Assembly (NCBI GenBank): GCA_017307855.1 | Contig: JAFKGD010000002.1 | Span: forward strand, 186,001-250,000 | Source of the DNA: Burkholderiales bacterium | GTDB lineage: Bacteria > Pseudomonadota > Gammaproteobacteria > Burkholderiales > Burkholderiaceae_C | Length of the DNA stretch: 64,000 nucleotides | Direction of reading: 5' to 3' | In this document: piece after piece, positions 33,515-42,908 of the stretch | How the letters are laid out: every line of letters starts with the position of its first letter | Position numbering within the stretch: position 1 is the first letter of the stretch | Program-made: the position numbers and the translations under genes | The notes under the pieces: generated by a model | Seen by the model: the letters and a program-made list of their open reading frames with translations, nothing else | Told to the model about the DNA's origin: nothing | Databases searched by the model: none

Positions 33515-34158
33515 CCTTTCCCCAAGCGCCATCCGAGCGCAATTCCCGCACGCGCTGGCTCAAGGTCGCCGCGGCCTTCTGGCTGCTGCTCATCAGTGCC
33601 GTGGCACTCATCAACAGCGTCGGCCTGTCGCGGCTCACCGAACAGACCCAGAGCAGCGCACAGGATGCGCAGGTCAACGCGCTGGGCCTGCGCGTGGCCG
33701 ATCTCGAACGACAGGCCGATGCGGACAAGCGCCGGCCGGTGCCGATCAGCCAGGCAGAATTCGCCACCGCGCGGCAGGCGCTGGACGAGCGGATGGCGCG
33801 CCTCGAAGAGGCCGACGAGACGAGGGCCCTGGCCGTCGACCTGCAGACGCTGCAGGCGCGCGTGAACGGAATCGAGACCCGCCTGGAGAGGACCCGGCAG
33901 GTGGCATCCGCCGCTCGCCCGCGCGCTCCGGTTGCGACGAAGCCCAAGGTGCCGGAGCCGCCGTTCCGGGTGCTCGGCGTGGAGCTGCGTGGAGGCGAGC
34001 GCTTTCTGTCGATCACCTCCACCGCCGCGGCCTCGCTTGCGGGCGCCCGGCTGCTGCGCGAGGGCGATGCCGAGGGCGGCTGGCAACTGCAGTCCATCGA
34101 GGCGCAGGCGGGCGTGTTCCAGGTGAACGGCCAGACGCAGCGCGTCGCGGTGCCGTAG
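33511..34158 (+). CDS. ICE inner-membrane protein with coiled coil
   Basis: A 215-residue protein with one N-terminal transmembrane segment (VAAAFWLLLISAVALINSVG, residues about 19-38). A long periplasmic coiled coil follows (residues about 45-135, LRVADLERQADADKRR), then a small C-terminal beta domain (FRVLGVELRGGERFLSI). A PFGI-1-class conjugation gene of unknown role, co-translated with the lipoprotein gene (ATGA overlap). Confidence 0.78.
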   Translation: MTFPQAPSERNSRTRWLKVAAAFWLLLISAVALINSVGLSRLTEQTQSSAQDAQVNALGLRVADLERQADADKRRPVPISQAEFATARQALDERMARLEEADETRALAVDLQTLQARVNGIETRLERTRQVASAARPRAPVATKPKVPEPPFRVLGVELRGGERFLSITSTAAASLAGARLLREGDAEGGWQLQSIEAQAGVFQVNGQTQRVAVP

Positions 34159-34167
34159 GAGGTCGCC

Positions 34168-34887
34168 ATGATCCTGCGGTCGTTGCTCGCTGCCGTCGTC
34201 CTGTTCGCCGCTTTCGGCGCATCCGCCCAGCCGGCCCCGGTGACGAACTCGCGCATGGTGCCCGCCCAGGTGCAGCCGGGCACTGATGCCGCGCTCGACG
34301 AGAGGCAGGCGCGGGAATGGGGGCTTCAGCCCGAGGAGTGGGCGCGTTACCGGCAACTGATGCAGGGGCCGCTCGGGGTCTATTCGCCCCTGCTCGATCC
34401 GCTCACGGCGCTGGGCATCGAGGCCCGCAGCGAGGAGGAGCGCAGGCGCTACGCCGAGTTGCAGGTGCAGGCCGAGGCCCGGCGCGTCGGCAAGACGCTG
34501 GCCTACCAGCGGGCCTACGACGCGGCGTGGCAGCGCCTGTTTCCCGGCCAGCCGCGCGTGAGCCTGCCCGGCGCCAAGGCGCAGGGTGCCGGCAACACCG
34601 GCTCCGGGCGCCTGGCGGTCTTCGTCAAGGCCGACTGCGCACCGTGCGCGCAGCGCGTGCGGCAGTTGCAGGCGGCCGGCACGGCCTTCGATCTCTACAT
34701 GGTCGGCAGCCGTCAGGACGACGCGCGCATCCGGCAGTGGGCCACCCAGGCGGGCATCGACCCGGCCAGGGTGCGCGCCCGCACCATCACGCTCAACCAC
34801 GATGCCGGGCGCTGGCTGTCGCTCGGCCTGCCCGGCGAGCTGCCGGCCGTGGTGCGCGAGGTGAACGGCCAATGGCAGCGGCAATAG
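34168..34887 (+). CDS. TIGR03759-family ICE protein
   Basis: A 239-residue exported protein with a signal peptide cleaved near ASAQ. LDERQAREWGLQPEEWARYR and LQGPLGVYSPLLDPLTALGI-like segments are family signatures. The C-terminal half has a thioredoxin-like strand with CAPC (VFVKADCAPCAQRVRQLQ), suggesting a disulphide-handling or disulphide-stabilised fold. It is part of the mating-pair gene cluster. Confidence 0.83.
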   Translation: MILRSLLAAVVLFAAFGASAQPAPVTNSRMVPAQVQPGTDAALDERQAREWGLQPEEWARYRQLMQGPLGVYSPLLDPLTALGIEARSEEERRRYAELQVQAEARRVGKTLAYQRAYDAAWQRLFPGQPRVSLPGAKAQGAGNTGSGRLAVFVKADCAPCAQRVRQLQAAGTAFDLYMVGSRQDDARIRQWATQAGIDPARVRARTITLNHDAGRWLSLGLPGELPAVVREVNGQWQRQ

Positions 34888-35492
34888 GCACTACGGGCCG
34901 GGAGCGTCGGCCATCCCGCGTCACCATCCGCTGCGCCTGCGCCGTGCTGCTGCTCGCCACCGGCACCGCGGCCTTCGCAACGCCGGCGCGGGAAGTGCCG
35001 CCGCCGGCCTATCAACTGGCGGCGCATCGTGCAGACGTGCCGGCGGCGGTGCTGTACGCGGTGGCCTTGCAGGAGAGCGGCGCCATGCTGCGCGGGCGCC
35101 TGATCCCCTGGCCGTGGACGCTCAACGTCGCCGGCTCGCCACAGCGCTATGCCACCCGCGCCGAGGCCTGCGCGGGGCTGCACCGTGCGCTCGCCCACAC
35201 GCCGGCCAATCGCATCGATGCCGGCCTCGGCCAGGTCAATCTCGGCTACCACACGCATCGCTACACGCAGCCCTGCGAGCTGCTGGACCCGTACCGCAAC
35301 CTCGCCATCGCTACGGAAATCCTGCGCGAACAGCACACGCCGGGCGAGGACTGGCTGCTTGCCATCGGCCGCTACCACCGGCCCGCCGGCGGGGCACCCG
35401 CGGCGCGCTACCGGCGCAGTGTGCACCGGCACCTGACCCGCGTGCTCGACCCCGGCGTTCCCGTTCCAACCCTCCAGGCCACCACGCCATGA
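34872..35492 (+). CDS. Lytic transglycosylase (VirB1-like)
   Basis: A 206-residue exported SLT-domain enzyme. It has a hydrophobic signal (AVLLLATGTAAFA), then PAAVLYAVALQESGAMLRGR with the catalytic Glu, and GLGQVNLGYHTHRYTQ, which is the second SLT motif. It would open the peptidoglycan for the conjugation apparatus. The start at 34872 overlaps the preceding gene by 16 bases. Confidence 0.85.
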   Translation: MAAAIGTTGRERRPSRVTIRCACAVLLLATGTAAFATPAREVPPPAYQLAAHRADVPAAVLYAVALQESGAMLRGRLIPWPWTLNVAGSPQRYATRAEACAGLHRALAHTPANRIDAGLGQVNLGYHTHRYTQPCELLDPYRNLAIATEILREQHTPGEDWLLAIGRYHRPAGGAPAARYRRSVHRHLTRVLDPGVPVPTLQATTP

Positions 35493-36022
35493 ACCACATC
35501 GTCCACATCGCCGCCATCGGGCTGCTGTCCACGACCACCGTCTTCGCCCAGACCGCCTCCGCGCCCCTGATCGTCGTCGAAGACCGTGGCGGCGACTCCG
35601 CGCTGCCGTACTACCGGCCGCTGAATCCCCAGCCGGATCAGGCCGCACCGCCGGCCCCGATGCCAGTCCCTCGCGTGGGTAACGCAGCCGACGCCGAAGC
35701 CGCCATGCTGCCGGTGCGCTCGGCGCAACTGTCGCCGGGCGAGGTGCAGCGCCGCGTCATCCGGGCGCCGGGCCTGACGGCGCTGTTCCTGATCGGCGAC
35801 GACGAGCGGTCGCGCGCCTGGCTGCGGCAGCGGCAGGCCGCGCTGCGCGAGCTGGGCGCCGTGGGCCTGGTGGTCAACGTGGAATCGGCGGCGGCACTCG
35901 CAGAGCTGCGCCGCCTGGCGCCCGGCCTGACCCTCTCGCCGGCCTCCGGCGACGACCTGGCCCAGCGCCTGGGCCTGCGCCACTACCCGGTGCTCATCAC
36001 GGCCACCGGTGTCGAGCAGTAG
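35489..36022 (+). CDS. TIGR03765-family ICE protein
   Basis: A 177-residue exported protein with a signal peptide ending TTTVFAQ. PLIVVEDRGGDSALPYYRPL and VRSAQLSPGEVQRRVIRAPG are family features. It is always just before traD in this ICE class; its role in transfer is unknown. The start overlaps the transglycosylase stop. Confidence 0.83.
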   Translation: MNHIVHIAAIGLLSTTTVFAQTASAPLIVVEDRGGDSALPYYRPLNPQPDQAAPPAPMPVPRVGNAADAEAAMLPVRSAQLSPGEVQRRVIRAPGLTALFLIGDDERSRAWLRQRQAALRELGAVGLVVNVESAAALAELRRLAPGLTLSPASGDDLAQRLGLRHYPVLITATGVEQ

Positions 36023-36030
36023 GTGCGCAA

Positions 36031-38187
36031 ATGGCCCAACCGCATGCGGTCGAGGTGCTGCTGCGGCCAGCGGTGGAGCTTCATACCGTGGCGGTCTGCA
36101 CCGGCGCCGCGATTCTGTGCCTGGTGGCACCGTGGTCGCTTGCGCTGAACCCGCTGCTCGGCCTGGGCTCGGCGCTGGCCTTCCTGACCTTCGGCGCGAT
36201 TCTTCTGCGCGATGCCTGGGCGATCCTGCGCTATCGCCGCAACATCCGCCGCCTGCCGCGCTACGTGATGACAAGTCGCGACGTGCCGGTGAGTCAGCAA
36301 CGGCTGTTCGTCGGCCGGGGCTTTCGCTGGGAGCAGCGGCACACGCACCGGCTGATGCAGACCTACCGGCCGGAGTTCCGCCGCTATGTCGAGCCGACGG
36401 CGACCTACCGGGCCGCCCGGCGGCTGGAGGAGCGGCTTGAGTTCGCGCCGTTTCCCGTCTCGACGCTGGCGCGCGCGCTGGCCTGGGACAGCCCGCTCAA
36501 CCCGGCGCGGCCGCTGCCGCCGGTCGGCGGACTGCCGCGCCTGCATGGCATCGAGCCGCACGAGGTCGACGTCACCCTGCCGCTGGGCGAGCGTGTCGGC
36601 CACACCCTGGTGCTGGGCACCACGCGCGTGGGCAAGACGCGGCTGGCCGAGCTGTTCATCACGCAAGACATCCGCCGCAAGGTCCGCGGCGAGCACGAGG
36701 TGGTGATCGTCTTCGACCCCAAGGGCGATGCCGATCTGTTGAAGCGCATGTACGTCGAGGCCAAGCGCGCCGGGCGCGAAGGCGAGTTCTACGTCTTCCA
36801 TCTGGGCTGGCCGGACATCTCGGCGCGCTACAACGCCGTGGGCCGGTTCGGGCGGATCTCCGAGGTGGCCACGCGCATCGCCGGGCAGCTCTCGGGCGAA
36901 GGCAACAGCGCCGCGTTCCGCGAATTCGCCTGGCGCTTCGTCAACATCATCGCGCGCGCCCTGGTCGAGCTGGGGCAGCGGCCGGACTACCTGCTGATCC
37001 AGCGCCACGTCATCAACATCGACGCGCTGTTCATCGAGTACGCCCAGCACTACTTCGCCAGGAACGAGCCGAAGGCCTGGGAGGTCATCGTCCAGCTCGA
37101 AGCGAAGCTGAACGACAAGAACATCCCGCGCAACATGATCGGGCGCGAGAAGCGCGTAGTGGCCCTCGAACAGTACCTCTCCCAAGTGCGCGTCTATGAC
37201 CCGGTGCTCGATGGCCTGCGCAGCGCCGTGCGCTACGACCGGACGTACTTCGACAAGATCGTCGCTTCGCTGCTGCCGCTGCTGGAGAAGCTCACCACCG
37301 GCAAGATCGCGCAACTGCTCGCACCGAACTATTCCGACCTGTCCGACCCGCGGCCGATCTTCGACTGGATGCAGGTCATCCGCAAACGCGCGGTGGTCTA
37401 CGTGGGGCTGGATGCGCTGTCCGACGCCGAGGTCGCGGCGGCGGTGGGCAACTCGATGTTCAGCGATCTGGTCTCGGTCGCCGGCCACATCTACAAGTTC
37501 GGCATCGACGACGGGCTGCCCGGCGCCGCGGCGGGCGCCAAGATTCCGATCAACGTCCACGCCGACGAATTCAATGAACTCATGGGCGACGAGTTCATCC
37601 CGATGGTCAACAAGGGCGGCGGTGCCGGCGTGCAGGTGACGGCCTACACGCAGACCTTGAGCGACATCGAGGCGCGCATCGGCAACCGCGCCAAGGCCGG
37701 CCAGGTGGTCGGGAACTTCAACAATCTGTTCATGCTGCGCGTGCGCGAGACCGCCACCGCCGAGCTGCTGACGCGACAACTGCCCAAGGTCGAGGTTTAC
37801 GCCACGGCACTGATGAGCGGCGCCACCGACAGCTCCGACCCGCACGGCAATACCGCGTTCACGTCCAACACCCAGGACCGCATCAGCAGCAACAGCGTGC
37901 CGCTGATCGAGCCCGCGCATGTGGTGGCGCTGCCCAAGGGCCAGTGCTTCGCGCTGATCGAGGGCGGCAACCTCTGGAAAGTCCGCATGCCGCTGCCGGC
38001 ACCCGATCCCGACGAAGCCATGCCGAAGGATCTGCAGGAGCTGGCCGGCTACATGCGGCAGCACTACGTCGAGGCAGGAGACTGGTGGGAGAACCAAGGC
38101 ATCCCCGGCCTGCAGGACAAGGCGCTGCCCGACGACCTGCTGGACGACTTCAGGCAGATGGCCGCCGCTGAAGAGGCCGAAGCATGA
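36031..38187 (+). CDS. traD: Type IV coupling protein TraD (TIGR03743 type)
   Basis: A 718-residue VirD4-like ATPase. Two N-terminal transmembrane segments (residues about 20-65) precede the ATPase domain. Walker A is LGTTRVGKTRLAELF (about 190) and the Walker B strand is NVHADEFNELMGDEF (about 509). It links the relaxosome to the type IV secretion channel at the inner membrane. It overlaps the next gene by ATGA. A 741-codon open frame on the opposite strand is a compositional shadow. Confidence 0.94.
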   Translation: MAQPHAVEVLLRPAVELHTVAVCTGAAILCLVAPWSLALNPLLGLGSALAFLTFGAILLRDAWAILRYRRNIRRLPRYVMTSRDVPVSQQRLFVGRGFRWEQRHTHRLMQTYRPEFRRYVEPTATYRAARRLEERLEFAPFPVSTLARALAWDSPLNPARPLPPVGGLPRLHGIEPHEVDVTLPLGERVGHTLVLGTTRVGKTRLAELFITQDIRRKVRGEHEVVIVFDPKGDADLLKRMYVEAKRAGREGEFYVFHLGWPDISARYNAVGRFGRISEVATRIAGQLSGEGNSAAFREFAWRFVNIIARALVELGQRPDYLLIQRHVINIDALFIEYAQHYFARNEPKAWEVIVQLEAKLNDKNIPRNMIGREKRVVALEQYLSQVRVYDPVLDGLRSAVRYDRTYFDKIVASLLPLLEKLTTGKIAQLLAPNYSDLSDPRPIFDWMQVIRKRAVVYVGLDALSDAEVAAAVGNSMFSDLVSVAGHIYKFGIDDGLPGAAAGAKIPINVHADEFNELMGDEFIPMVNKGGGAGVQVTAYTQTLSDIEARIGNRAKAGQVVGNFNNLFMLRVRETATAELLTRQLPKVEVYATALMSGATDSSDPHGNTAFTSNTQDRISSNSVPLIEPAHVVALPKGQCFALIEGGNLWKVRMPLPAPDPDEAMPKDLQELAGYMRQHYVEAGDWWENQGIPGLQDKALPDDLLDDFRQMAAAEEAEA

Positions 38188-38933
38188 GCGATCCGGCCGT
38201 CGCGGCACAGCGCCAGCAGCAACGACAGCAAGGCCTGATCGCCGGCCTGGTCACGCTGCCGTTCCGCTTCTTCGGCGTGCTGTGCGGCGCGCTGCTGCTG
38301 TGCATCCTGATCGAATGCGTCGGCATGCACTTCTTCTGGCCCGAGCATGGCTGGCGCCACGCGCAGGGCATGCTGCACTACGAGCTGGACCAGCTCTCCA
38401 CGCATTTCACGCGCAGCGCGCTGGTGCAGGAGCCGGGGCGCACCGCGCACCAGCTGGTCGAGCAGGGCTACGACTGGCTGTTCGTGAAAAGCGGTCTGCT
38501 GGACTGGATACGCGACGCCTCGGCGCAGGCCAGCGCCGGCAGCCATCGCCCGACCAAAGACTTCCGTTACTACATCGGCCTGGTCTACGTGAGCATGGAG
38601 AGCTACCTGATCGCCTCGGCCTACACGACGTTGGTCTTCCTCGTTCGGCTGCTGGTGCTGTGCCTGACCCTGCCACTGTTCCTGATGGCCGCCTTCGTCG
38701 GGCTGGTGGACGGTCTGGTGCGCCGTGACATCCGCCGCTTCGGCGCGGGGCGTGAATCGGGGTTCATCTATCACCGCGCCAGGGCCAGCCTGATCCCGCT
38801 GGCCGTGCTGCCGTGGGTGACTTACCTGGCACTGCCGGTCAGCGTGAACCCGCTGCTGATCCTGTTGCCCAGTGCCGCGCTGCTCGGCGTGGCGGTGTGC
38901 ATTGCGGCGGCGACGTTCAAGAAGTACCTGTAA
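38184..38933 (+). CDS. TIGR03747-family ICE membrane protein
   Basis: A 249-residue polytopic membrane protein. Transmembrane segments lie near residues 12-45 (GLVTLPFRFFGVLCGALLLC), 130-170 (YTTLVFLVRLLVLCLTLPLF) and 200-240 (LAVLPWVTYLALPVSVNPLL). The conserved core includes REPGRTA-like and RDIRRFGAGRESGFIYHRA. It is paired with TraD in this ICE family. In relatives, cargo genes commonly follow directly, as here. Confidence 0.87.
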   Translation: MSDPAVAAQRQQQRQQGLIAGLVTLPFRFFGVLCGALLLCILIECVGMHFFWPEHGWRHAQGMLHYELDQLSTHFTRSALVQEPGRTAHQLVEQGYDWLFVKSGLLDWIRDASAQASAGSHRPTKDFRYYIGLVYVSMESYLIASAYTTLVFLVRLLVLCLTLPLFLMAAFVGLVDGLVRRDIRRFGAGRESGFIYHRARASLIPLAVLPWVTYLALPVSVNPLLILLPSAALLGVAVCIAAATFKKYL

Positions 38934-38943
38934 GAACGCGCAA

Positions 38944-38990
38944 ATGGCGCATAAGAGTCACCTCCTTGCGGTCGTGGCCGTGATCGCTTT
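38944..38990 (+). pseudogene. Start of next ICE gene, cut by the defence island
   Basis: Ten bases after the TIGR03747 stop, an ATG begins MAHKSHLLAVVAVIAF, which reads like the first half of a signal peptide. It ends in unrelated sequence exactly where the convergent ImmA/IrrE gene stops. In PFGI-1-class ICEs the next gene is usually a short exported RAQPRD-type protein, so this is probably its severed 5' end. An intact copy may lie on the far side of the island. Confidence 0.45.
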
Positions 38991-39860
38991 TCAGCGGCGC
39001 CTGCTTCGCCCCGGCCATGGCAGTTCTCCCGTCAATTCTGCCAAGCCTCCATCGTCTTCGACACGTGCGCCGAAGCGGTTCACCTCAACCTCCGGCAAAT
39101 CGTCGCTGTCGAACCATAGCAAGGAGATGGTGGTATCGGTGCGCTGGTAATGTCTTGAAAGTTCCCAGAGGTCAAGGCCCTTTTCCCAGTTGTCGAACCA
39201 GACGTCCTGTGAAACTTCCCCCGTCTCAGTAGCGCTATTCCCTGAAGAGCGGATTCGGTGAGCCACGGAGCCTGCTGGAATGACCGACCTGGGAGGTATC
39301 CAGGCCCCTGCTTGCCGCAAGGCCGTTGAGCGTGCGGCATACCGCACCGCACCGCGCTCCATGGTGACGAATGCGCACGGCATATCGCTAAGACTGGCAA
39401 ACCTTGACGCCGCTGCAGGGAATGATGTGCCGAACAAGTCGGCCATGTGTTGGATGAGATCCAGGGAGGGCTCTTCCTTGGGAACAGCGGAGAGCCATTG
39501 CTGATAGGGCATCAGCAGTTCAGCGGCAAACGTGTCGCAGGCGATCTCGTTCGGATGTCGCTTTGCATAGGACCATGACGGCACCTCGTCGTGACTTGAT
39601 TCCAAGCCAAGCACGATATGAGCTATTTCGTGGCAGACAGTGAAGCGCTGGCGCTCTTCGGTTTCCAGTGAATTCACAGTGATGATGTGCTTTCCGTTCG
39701 GCTTGGTAACGGTATAGCCAGACTCCCCCTCGTCAAGCTCATCCTTCTTGACCTTGGCGTTAGCCGCGGTCACATACGGGGACAGGTCTTCTCGGATGTT
39801 CGAAACATCGACTCTCGCGGCAAACGCGCGCGCTCTCTGCCTGACATCCGCCTCGTCCAT
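38991..39860 (-). CDS. ImmA/IrrE-family metallopeptidase
   Basis: A 289-residue protein. The N-terminal half is a zinc-peptidase domain with HEIAH at residues 77-81 and a downstream helix typical of ImmA/IrrE (NEIACDTFAAELLMP). ImmA/IrrE proteases cleave XRE-type repressors, and the XRE gene directly upstream (2-base gap) is the likely substrate. The C-terminal about 110 residues are a separate beta-rich domain that may sense a signal. GC content is lower than the ICE backbone. Together they could switch the adjacent defence genes or act as a phage-triggered pair. Confidence 0.85.
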   Translation of the reverse strand: MDEADVRQRARAFAARVDVSNIREDLSPYVTAANAKVKKDELDEGESGYTVTKPNGKHIITVNSLETEERQRFTVCHEIAHIVLGLESSHDEVPSWSYAKRHPNEIACDTFAAELLMPYQQWLSAVPKEEPSLDLIQHMADLFGTSFPAAASRFASLSDMPCAFVTMERGAVRYAARSTALRQAGAWIPPRSVIPAGSVAHRIRSSGNSATETGEVSQDVWFDNWEKGLDLWELSRHYQRTDTTISLLWFDSDDLPEVEVNRFGARVEDDGGLAELTGELPWPGRSRRR

Positions 39861-39862
39861 GT

Positions 39863-40252
39863 TCAGTCGTCCTCGTCGTCGTCGAAGGCCTTCTTGATTC
39901 GGGCGATGAGCGTCGCGGGGTCAGGCCTCGCATTTCCCCGATGCCTGACTCCAGCCGCGGCCGAAAAAACATCGATGCTGATCGAGGGATCTTGTAGCAC
40001 GAATTCAACAAGGCTTGGATCAGCGTCTGCGTGGTCAACCAGCCACATCACGAGTGCGGCATCTCTTTCTCCCGGCTTGAGAACCTTCAACAGCTTCTCA
40101 ACCAAGTCTTGGGATGGGTTTGTCTTCTCGCCTGTTTCGAGGCGGTGGACATAAGCATGATCAACTGACGATAGCTGGCCGATCTCACGCAGGGAAAGGG
40201 TTCTGCGTTCGCGTAGCGTCTTGAGGGCGACGCCTAGGCCTGTTTGCGGCAT
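39863..40252 (-). CDS. XRE-family transcriptional regulator
   Basis: A 129-residue protein. Residues about 5-62 form an XRE/Cro HTH (GVALKTLRERRTLSLREIGQ, LSSVDHAYVHRLETGEK). The rest is an acidic helical tail ending FDDDEDD. The ATG at 40252 is the first residue of the homology. It is expressed ahead of the ImmA/IrrE gene and divergently from the CBASS operon, whose promoter must lie in the shared 287-base gap, so it may repress CBASS. Confidence 0.83.
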   Translation of the reverse strand: MPQTGLGVALKTLRERRTLSLREIGQLSSVDHAYVHRLETGEKTNPSQDLVEKLLKVLKPGERDAALVMWLVDHADADPSLVEFVLQDPSISIDVFSAAAGVRHRGNARPDPATLIARIKKAFDDDEDD

Positions 40253-40375
40253 GAGTTCTGATCCTTGCGGTTGCGGGAAGAAGGGCCAAGCCCTCTGTTG
40301 CCCCTCCACGTCCGGTTGATGTTCAGAGGTGCACGCCGCACGCAAGTTGCACCGGCACACGCGCTCTGATACATT

Positions 40376-40393
40376 GTTGTCCAGCCAGACAAC
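40376..40393. promoter_or_regulatory. Candidate XRE operator
   Basis: GTTGTC-CAGCCA-GACAAC is a perfect inverted repeat in the gap between the divergent XRE and CBASS units. The same half-site bases occur in GTTGACAAC at 40481-40489, whose TTGACA could be a -35 box for the CBASS operon. No good -10 at standard spacing was found. CCCAG-n7-CTGGG at 40490-40506 is a further symmetric element. Confidence 0.4.
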
Positions 40394-40539
40394 GGATGCA
40401 GGTTTTACGCCTGCTCCAGGTTGGATTGGCTTGGCCTTCCTGTTGTCTGCGTGAGCAACGAATTGTGCTACAGCGGGCGGCCGTTGACAACCCAGTCGAG
40501 CGGCTGGGTCTTCGATAGTTCCACTGTAGGAGAGCCATC

Positions 40540-40764
40540 ATGGCAGGCAAGAATCAGCATGTTGTTCCTCATCAGGACGGTTGGGCCGTCAAGGGAGCCG
40601 GCAATCAGCGGGCGACCTCCGTGCACGACACGCAGCAACAGGCCATTGACGCAGCGAGGGGTATCGCACGCAACCAGCAGTCCGAACTCGTCATCCATCG
40701 TCCGGATGGACGTATCCGTGACAAGGACAGCCACGGCAACGACCCCTTCCCGCCGAAGGGTTGA
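40540..40764 (+). CDS. DUF2188 protein, first gene of the CBASS operon
   Basis: A 74-residue DUF2188 protein (HVVPHQDGWAVKGAGNQRAT, QQAIDAARGIARNQQSELVI, HRPDGRIRDKDSHGNDPFPP), a small beta-alpha-beta fold of unknown role. GGAGAG precedes the ATG. It ends 6 bases before capV, so it is probably co-expressed with CBASS. It is not a standard CBASS component and could be an accessory, an immunity factor or a passenger. Confidence 0.82.
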   Translation: MAGKNQHVVPHQDGWAVKGAGNQRATSVHDTQQQAIDAARGIARNQQSELVIHRPDGRIRDKDSHGNDPFPPKG

Positions 40765-40770
40765 AGCGCC

Positions 40771-41772
40771 ATGACGGGCATCCCTACCTACCATGTGCTC
40801 GCCCTGTCAGGGGGCGGTTATCGCGGCCTGTACACCGCCACGGTTCTCGCCGAACTCGAAACCGCGCTGGGCCGTCCGATCGCTTCGCACTTTGATCTGA
40901 TTTGCGGCACATCGGCAGGAGGGATGCTGGCTTTGGGGCTGGCTGCGGAAATTCCGGCCCACGAACTCAAGGCACTGTTTGAAGAACAGGGCAGCCGCAT
41001 CTTTGGTTGCCGCAGCCTTCCACGGCAGCTTCTTGGATTCTGGTTGACCGCAAAGCATGACTCAGCGGGATTGAAAGAAGTGCTGACCGAGCGCTTCCAA
41101 GGGACCACGATAGGCGACCTGAAACATCGTGTTCTCGTGCCGGCAGTCAACTACTCGACGGGGCGTGGGCAGTTCTTCAAGACACCGCACCATCCGTCCT
41201 TTGAGCTGGATCACCGCATGAAGGTCGTTGATGTGGCGTTGGCGACAGCCGCCGCGCCCGTCTACTTTCCTCTGGCGCGCAACGACCGCGGTGTCTTCGC
41301 GGACGGGGGGCTGGTGGGCAACGCCCCGGGCCTGTTCGGGTTGCACGAAGTCAAGACGTTCCTGGCGCCGAAACAGGATGCGCTGGTTCGGGTCCTCGCC
41401 ATCGGCACGATGACCATCGGTGCGACCGTTCGCGGCGGCGCCAGCCTCGACCGCGGATTCGGCAAGTGGCGCGGGGGACTCTTCGACCTCGTGATCTCCG
41501 CCCAGGAGTCGTCGGTGGACTACATGCTGCGGCAGGCGTTGGGCAACAACTACTTCCAGATCGACGACAAGGCGACGCCGGATCAAAGCAAGGACGTGAA
41601 GGCGCTGGATAGGGTTTCCATTGGCGCCACGAATACGCTCAAGGATCGCGGCAACCACGCGGCGCAGCGTGCGCTCGGCGATCCTCTTTTCCAACCGTTT
41701 CGAGCGCACCAGGCCGGCGCTCCCATCTTCTATCACGGCCCCAACAAGAATGTTCCGGAGGCCGCATGCTGA
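40771..41772 (+). CDS. capV: Patatin-like phospholipase CapV (CBASS effector)
   Basis: A 333-residue patatin-family phospholipase. The oxyanion-hole motif GGGYRG is at residues 14-19, the nucleophile elbow GTSAG at 46-50 (Ser48), and the catalytic dyad Asp in DGG at 178-180. In CBASS this enzyme is switched on by a cyclic dinucleotide, degrades membrane phospholipids and stops the infected cell. The next gene encodes the nucleotide synthase and overlaps by 7 bases. The family prototype responds to 3'3'-cGAMP, which the neighbouring DncV-like enzyme would make. Confidence 0.93.
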   Translation: MTGIPTYHVLALSGGGYRGLYTATVLAELETALGRPIASHFDLICGTSAGGMLALGLAAEIPAHELKALFEEQGSRIFGCRSLPRQLLGFWLTAKHDSAGLKEVLTERFQGTTIGDLKHRVLVPAVNYSTGRGQFFKTPHHPSFELDHRMKVVDVALATAAAPVYFPLARNDRGVFADGGLVGNAPGLFGLHEVKTFLAPKQDALVRVLAIGTMTIGATVRGGASLDRGFGKWRGGLFDLVISAQESSVDYMLRQALGNNYFQIDDKATPDQSKDVKALDRVSIGATNTLKDRGNHAAQRALGDPLFQPFRAHQAGAPIFYHGPNKNVPEAAC

Positions 41773-42908
41773 ACTTGAGCCCGCTCTTCTTCACAACCCT
41801 TGATGACGAATCCTGCATGCACGACGAGCTGGATTTGACGCCTGAGCAGCGCGCCTGGATCGCCAGCGCACGCACTGACGTCAGGGACTGCCTGCGCACA
41901 GGCATCCCCCGCGTGCTTAGGGCAAGCGGATACACGGAAGACGTGCCACAGCCGCGCTTCTTCACGCAAGGGTCGTGGGCATACAAGACGCTGAACTCCC
42001 CAGCACAACGCCCTCAGCAGGCGGATGTCGATGATGGCTGCTATCTGCCAGTGAGTTTCGTCTCGCAGACGAAGCGTCCCAGCACTGCGGCGACGGTGTT
42101 CTTTGCCGCTGCGGAAGAAGCATTGAAGCCGCTGGTTGAGGAAAAGCGGTGGAAGCTTGTCACCGACAAGCCGACGTGCATCCGCATCGTCATTGCTGCG
42201 TATGCCCACATTGACATCCCGCTGTACGCGATCCCCGATCAAGAATTTGTCAATTTGGCAGAGGCCTCGATGAGGCGCTATGGGTATGACTCACTGATGG
42301 ACGCTGTGATCAAAGCGGAGCGGGACGCTTGGACGGCATTGCCTCGCGAGAAGGTGCTCCTCGCCCATCGGGAATGCAACTGGATGCCCTCCGACCCCAG
42401 GCCCGTGAAGGAATGGTTCCTGGGCGAGGTGGAAGCCAAGGGGGAGCAGTTCCGGCGTGTGGTTCGTTACCTGAAAGCCTTCCGCGATTGGAAGTGGTCC
42501 AGCGGAGGACCTGCCTCGATCCTGTTGATGGCCGCCGCGGCCCCACTCTTTGAGAAACGCGATAGGCGCGACGACCTCGCTCTGCTGGATGTCGTCGCGG
42601 CACTGCCAGCCCGGTTGCGTGGAGGAGTGAACAACCCCGTGGAAGAGTCCGAATCGCTCACGGAGCGACTTGGCCAAGCGGGTGTCGAAGATGCGGCCAA
42701 AGCATTCGAAGAGTTTGAGAAGGTGCTTCGCGGAGCAACCGGCGCCGGCAGTCCTTCACAGGCCTGCATCTGGATGCGAGGCGAGTTCGGCCCGCGTTTT
42801 CCGAACGAGCCAGATCGGGTCAAGGTGGTGTCCGTTGCCGCCACCATTGCCGCGGCTCCCGCCACTGCTGGTCCTAGCGAACTCATCGGACGAACGAAAG
42901 CTGGATGA
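41766..42908 (+). CDS. DncV-like CD-NTase (CBASS cyclase)
   Basis: A 380-residue nucleotidyltransferase. [13 protein letters not shown] carries the GS motif (residues 69-70), DVDDG (87-91) the two metal-binding acidic residues, and D150 in AHIDIPL the third. The QGSxxYKTLN...D-DDGxYxP pattern is that of the DncV/clade A enzymes that make 3'3'-cGAMP. It senses phage infection and activates CapV. Cap2, which follows with an ATGA overlap, conjugates its C-terminus (ending GRTKAG) to targets to prime it. Confidence 0.93.
   Translation: MLNLSPLFFTTLDDESCMHDELDLTPEQRAWIASARTDVRDCLRTGIPRVLRASGYTEDVPQPRFFTQGSWAYKTLNSPAQRPQQADVDDGCYLPVSFVSQTKRPSTAATVFFAAAEEALKPLVEEKRWKLVTDKPTCIRIVIAAYAHIDIPLYAIPDQEFVNLAEASMRRYGYDSLMDAVIKAERDAWTALPREKVLLAHRECNWMPSDPRPVKEWFLGEVEAKGEQFRRVVRYLKAFRDWKWSSGGPASILLMAAAAPLFEKRDRRDDLALLDVVAALPARLRGGVNNPVEESESLTERLGQAGVEDAAKAFEEFEKVLRGATGAGSPSQACIWMRGEFGPRFPNEPDRVKVVSVAATIAAAPATAGPSELIGRTKAG

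Noticed and set aside
35983-38208. 741-codon open frame on the minus strand opposite traD
   Set aside because: It mirrors a high-GC gene with strong domain homology on the plus strand; the translation is Arg/Leu/Gln/His-rich without motifs, as expected for an antisense shadow.
40482-40517. TTGACA/GATAGT as a full sigma-70 promoter for CBASS
   Set aside because: The spacing is about 24 bases, far from 17, so only the -35-like hexamer is worth noting.
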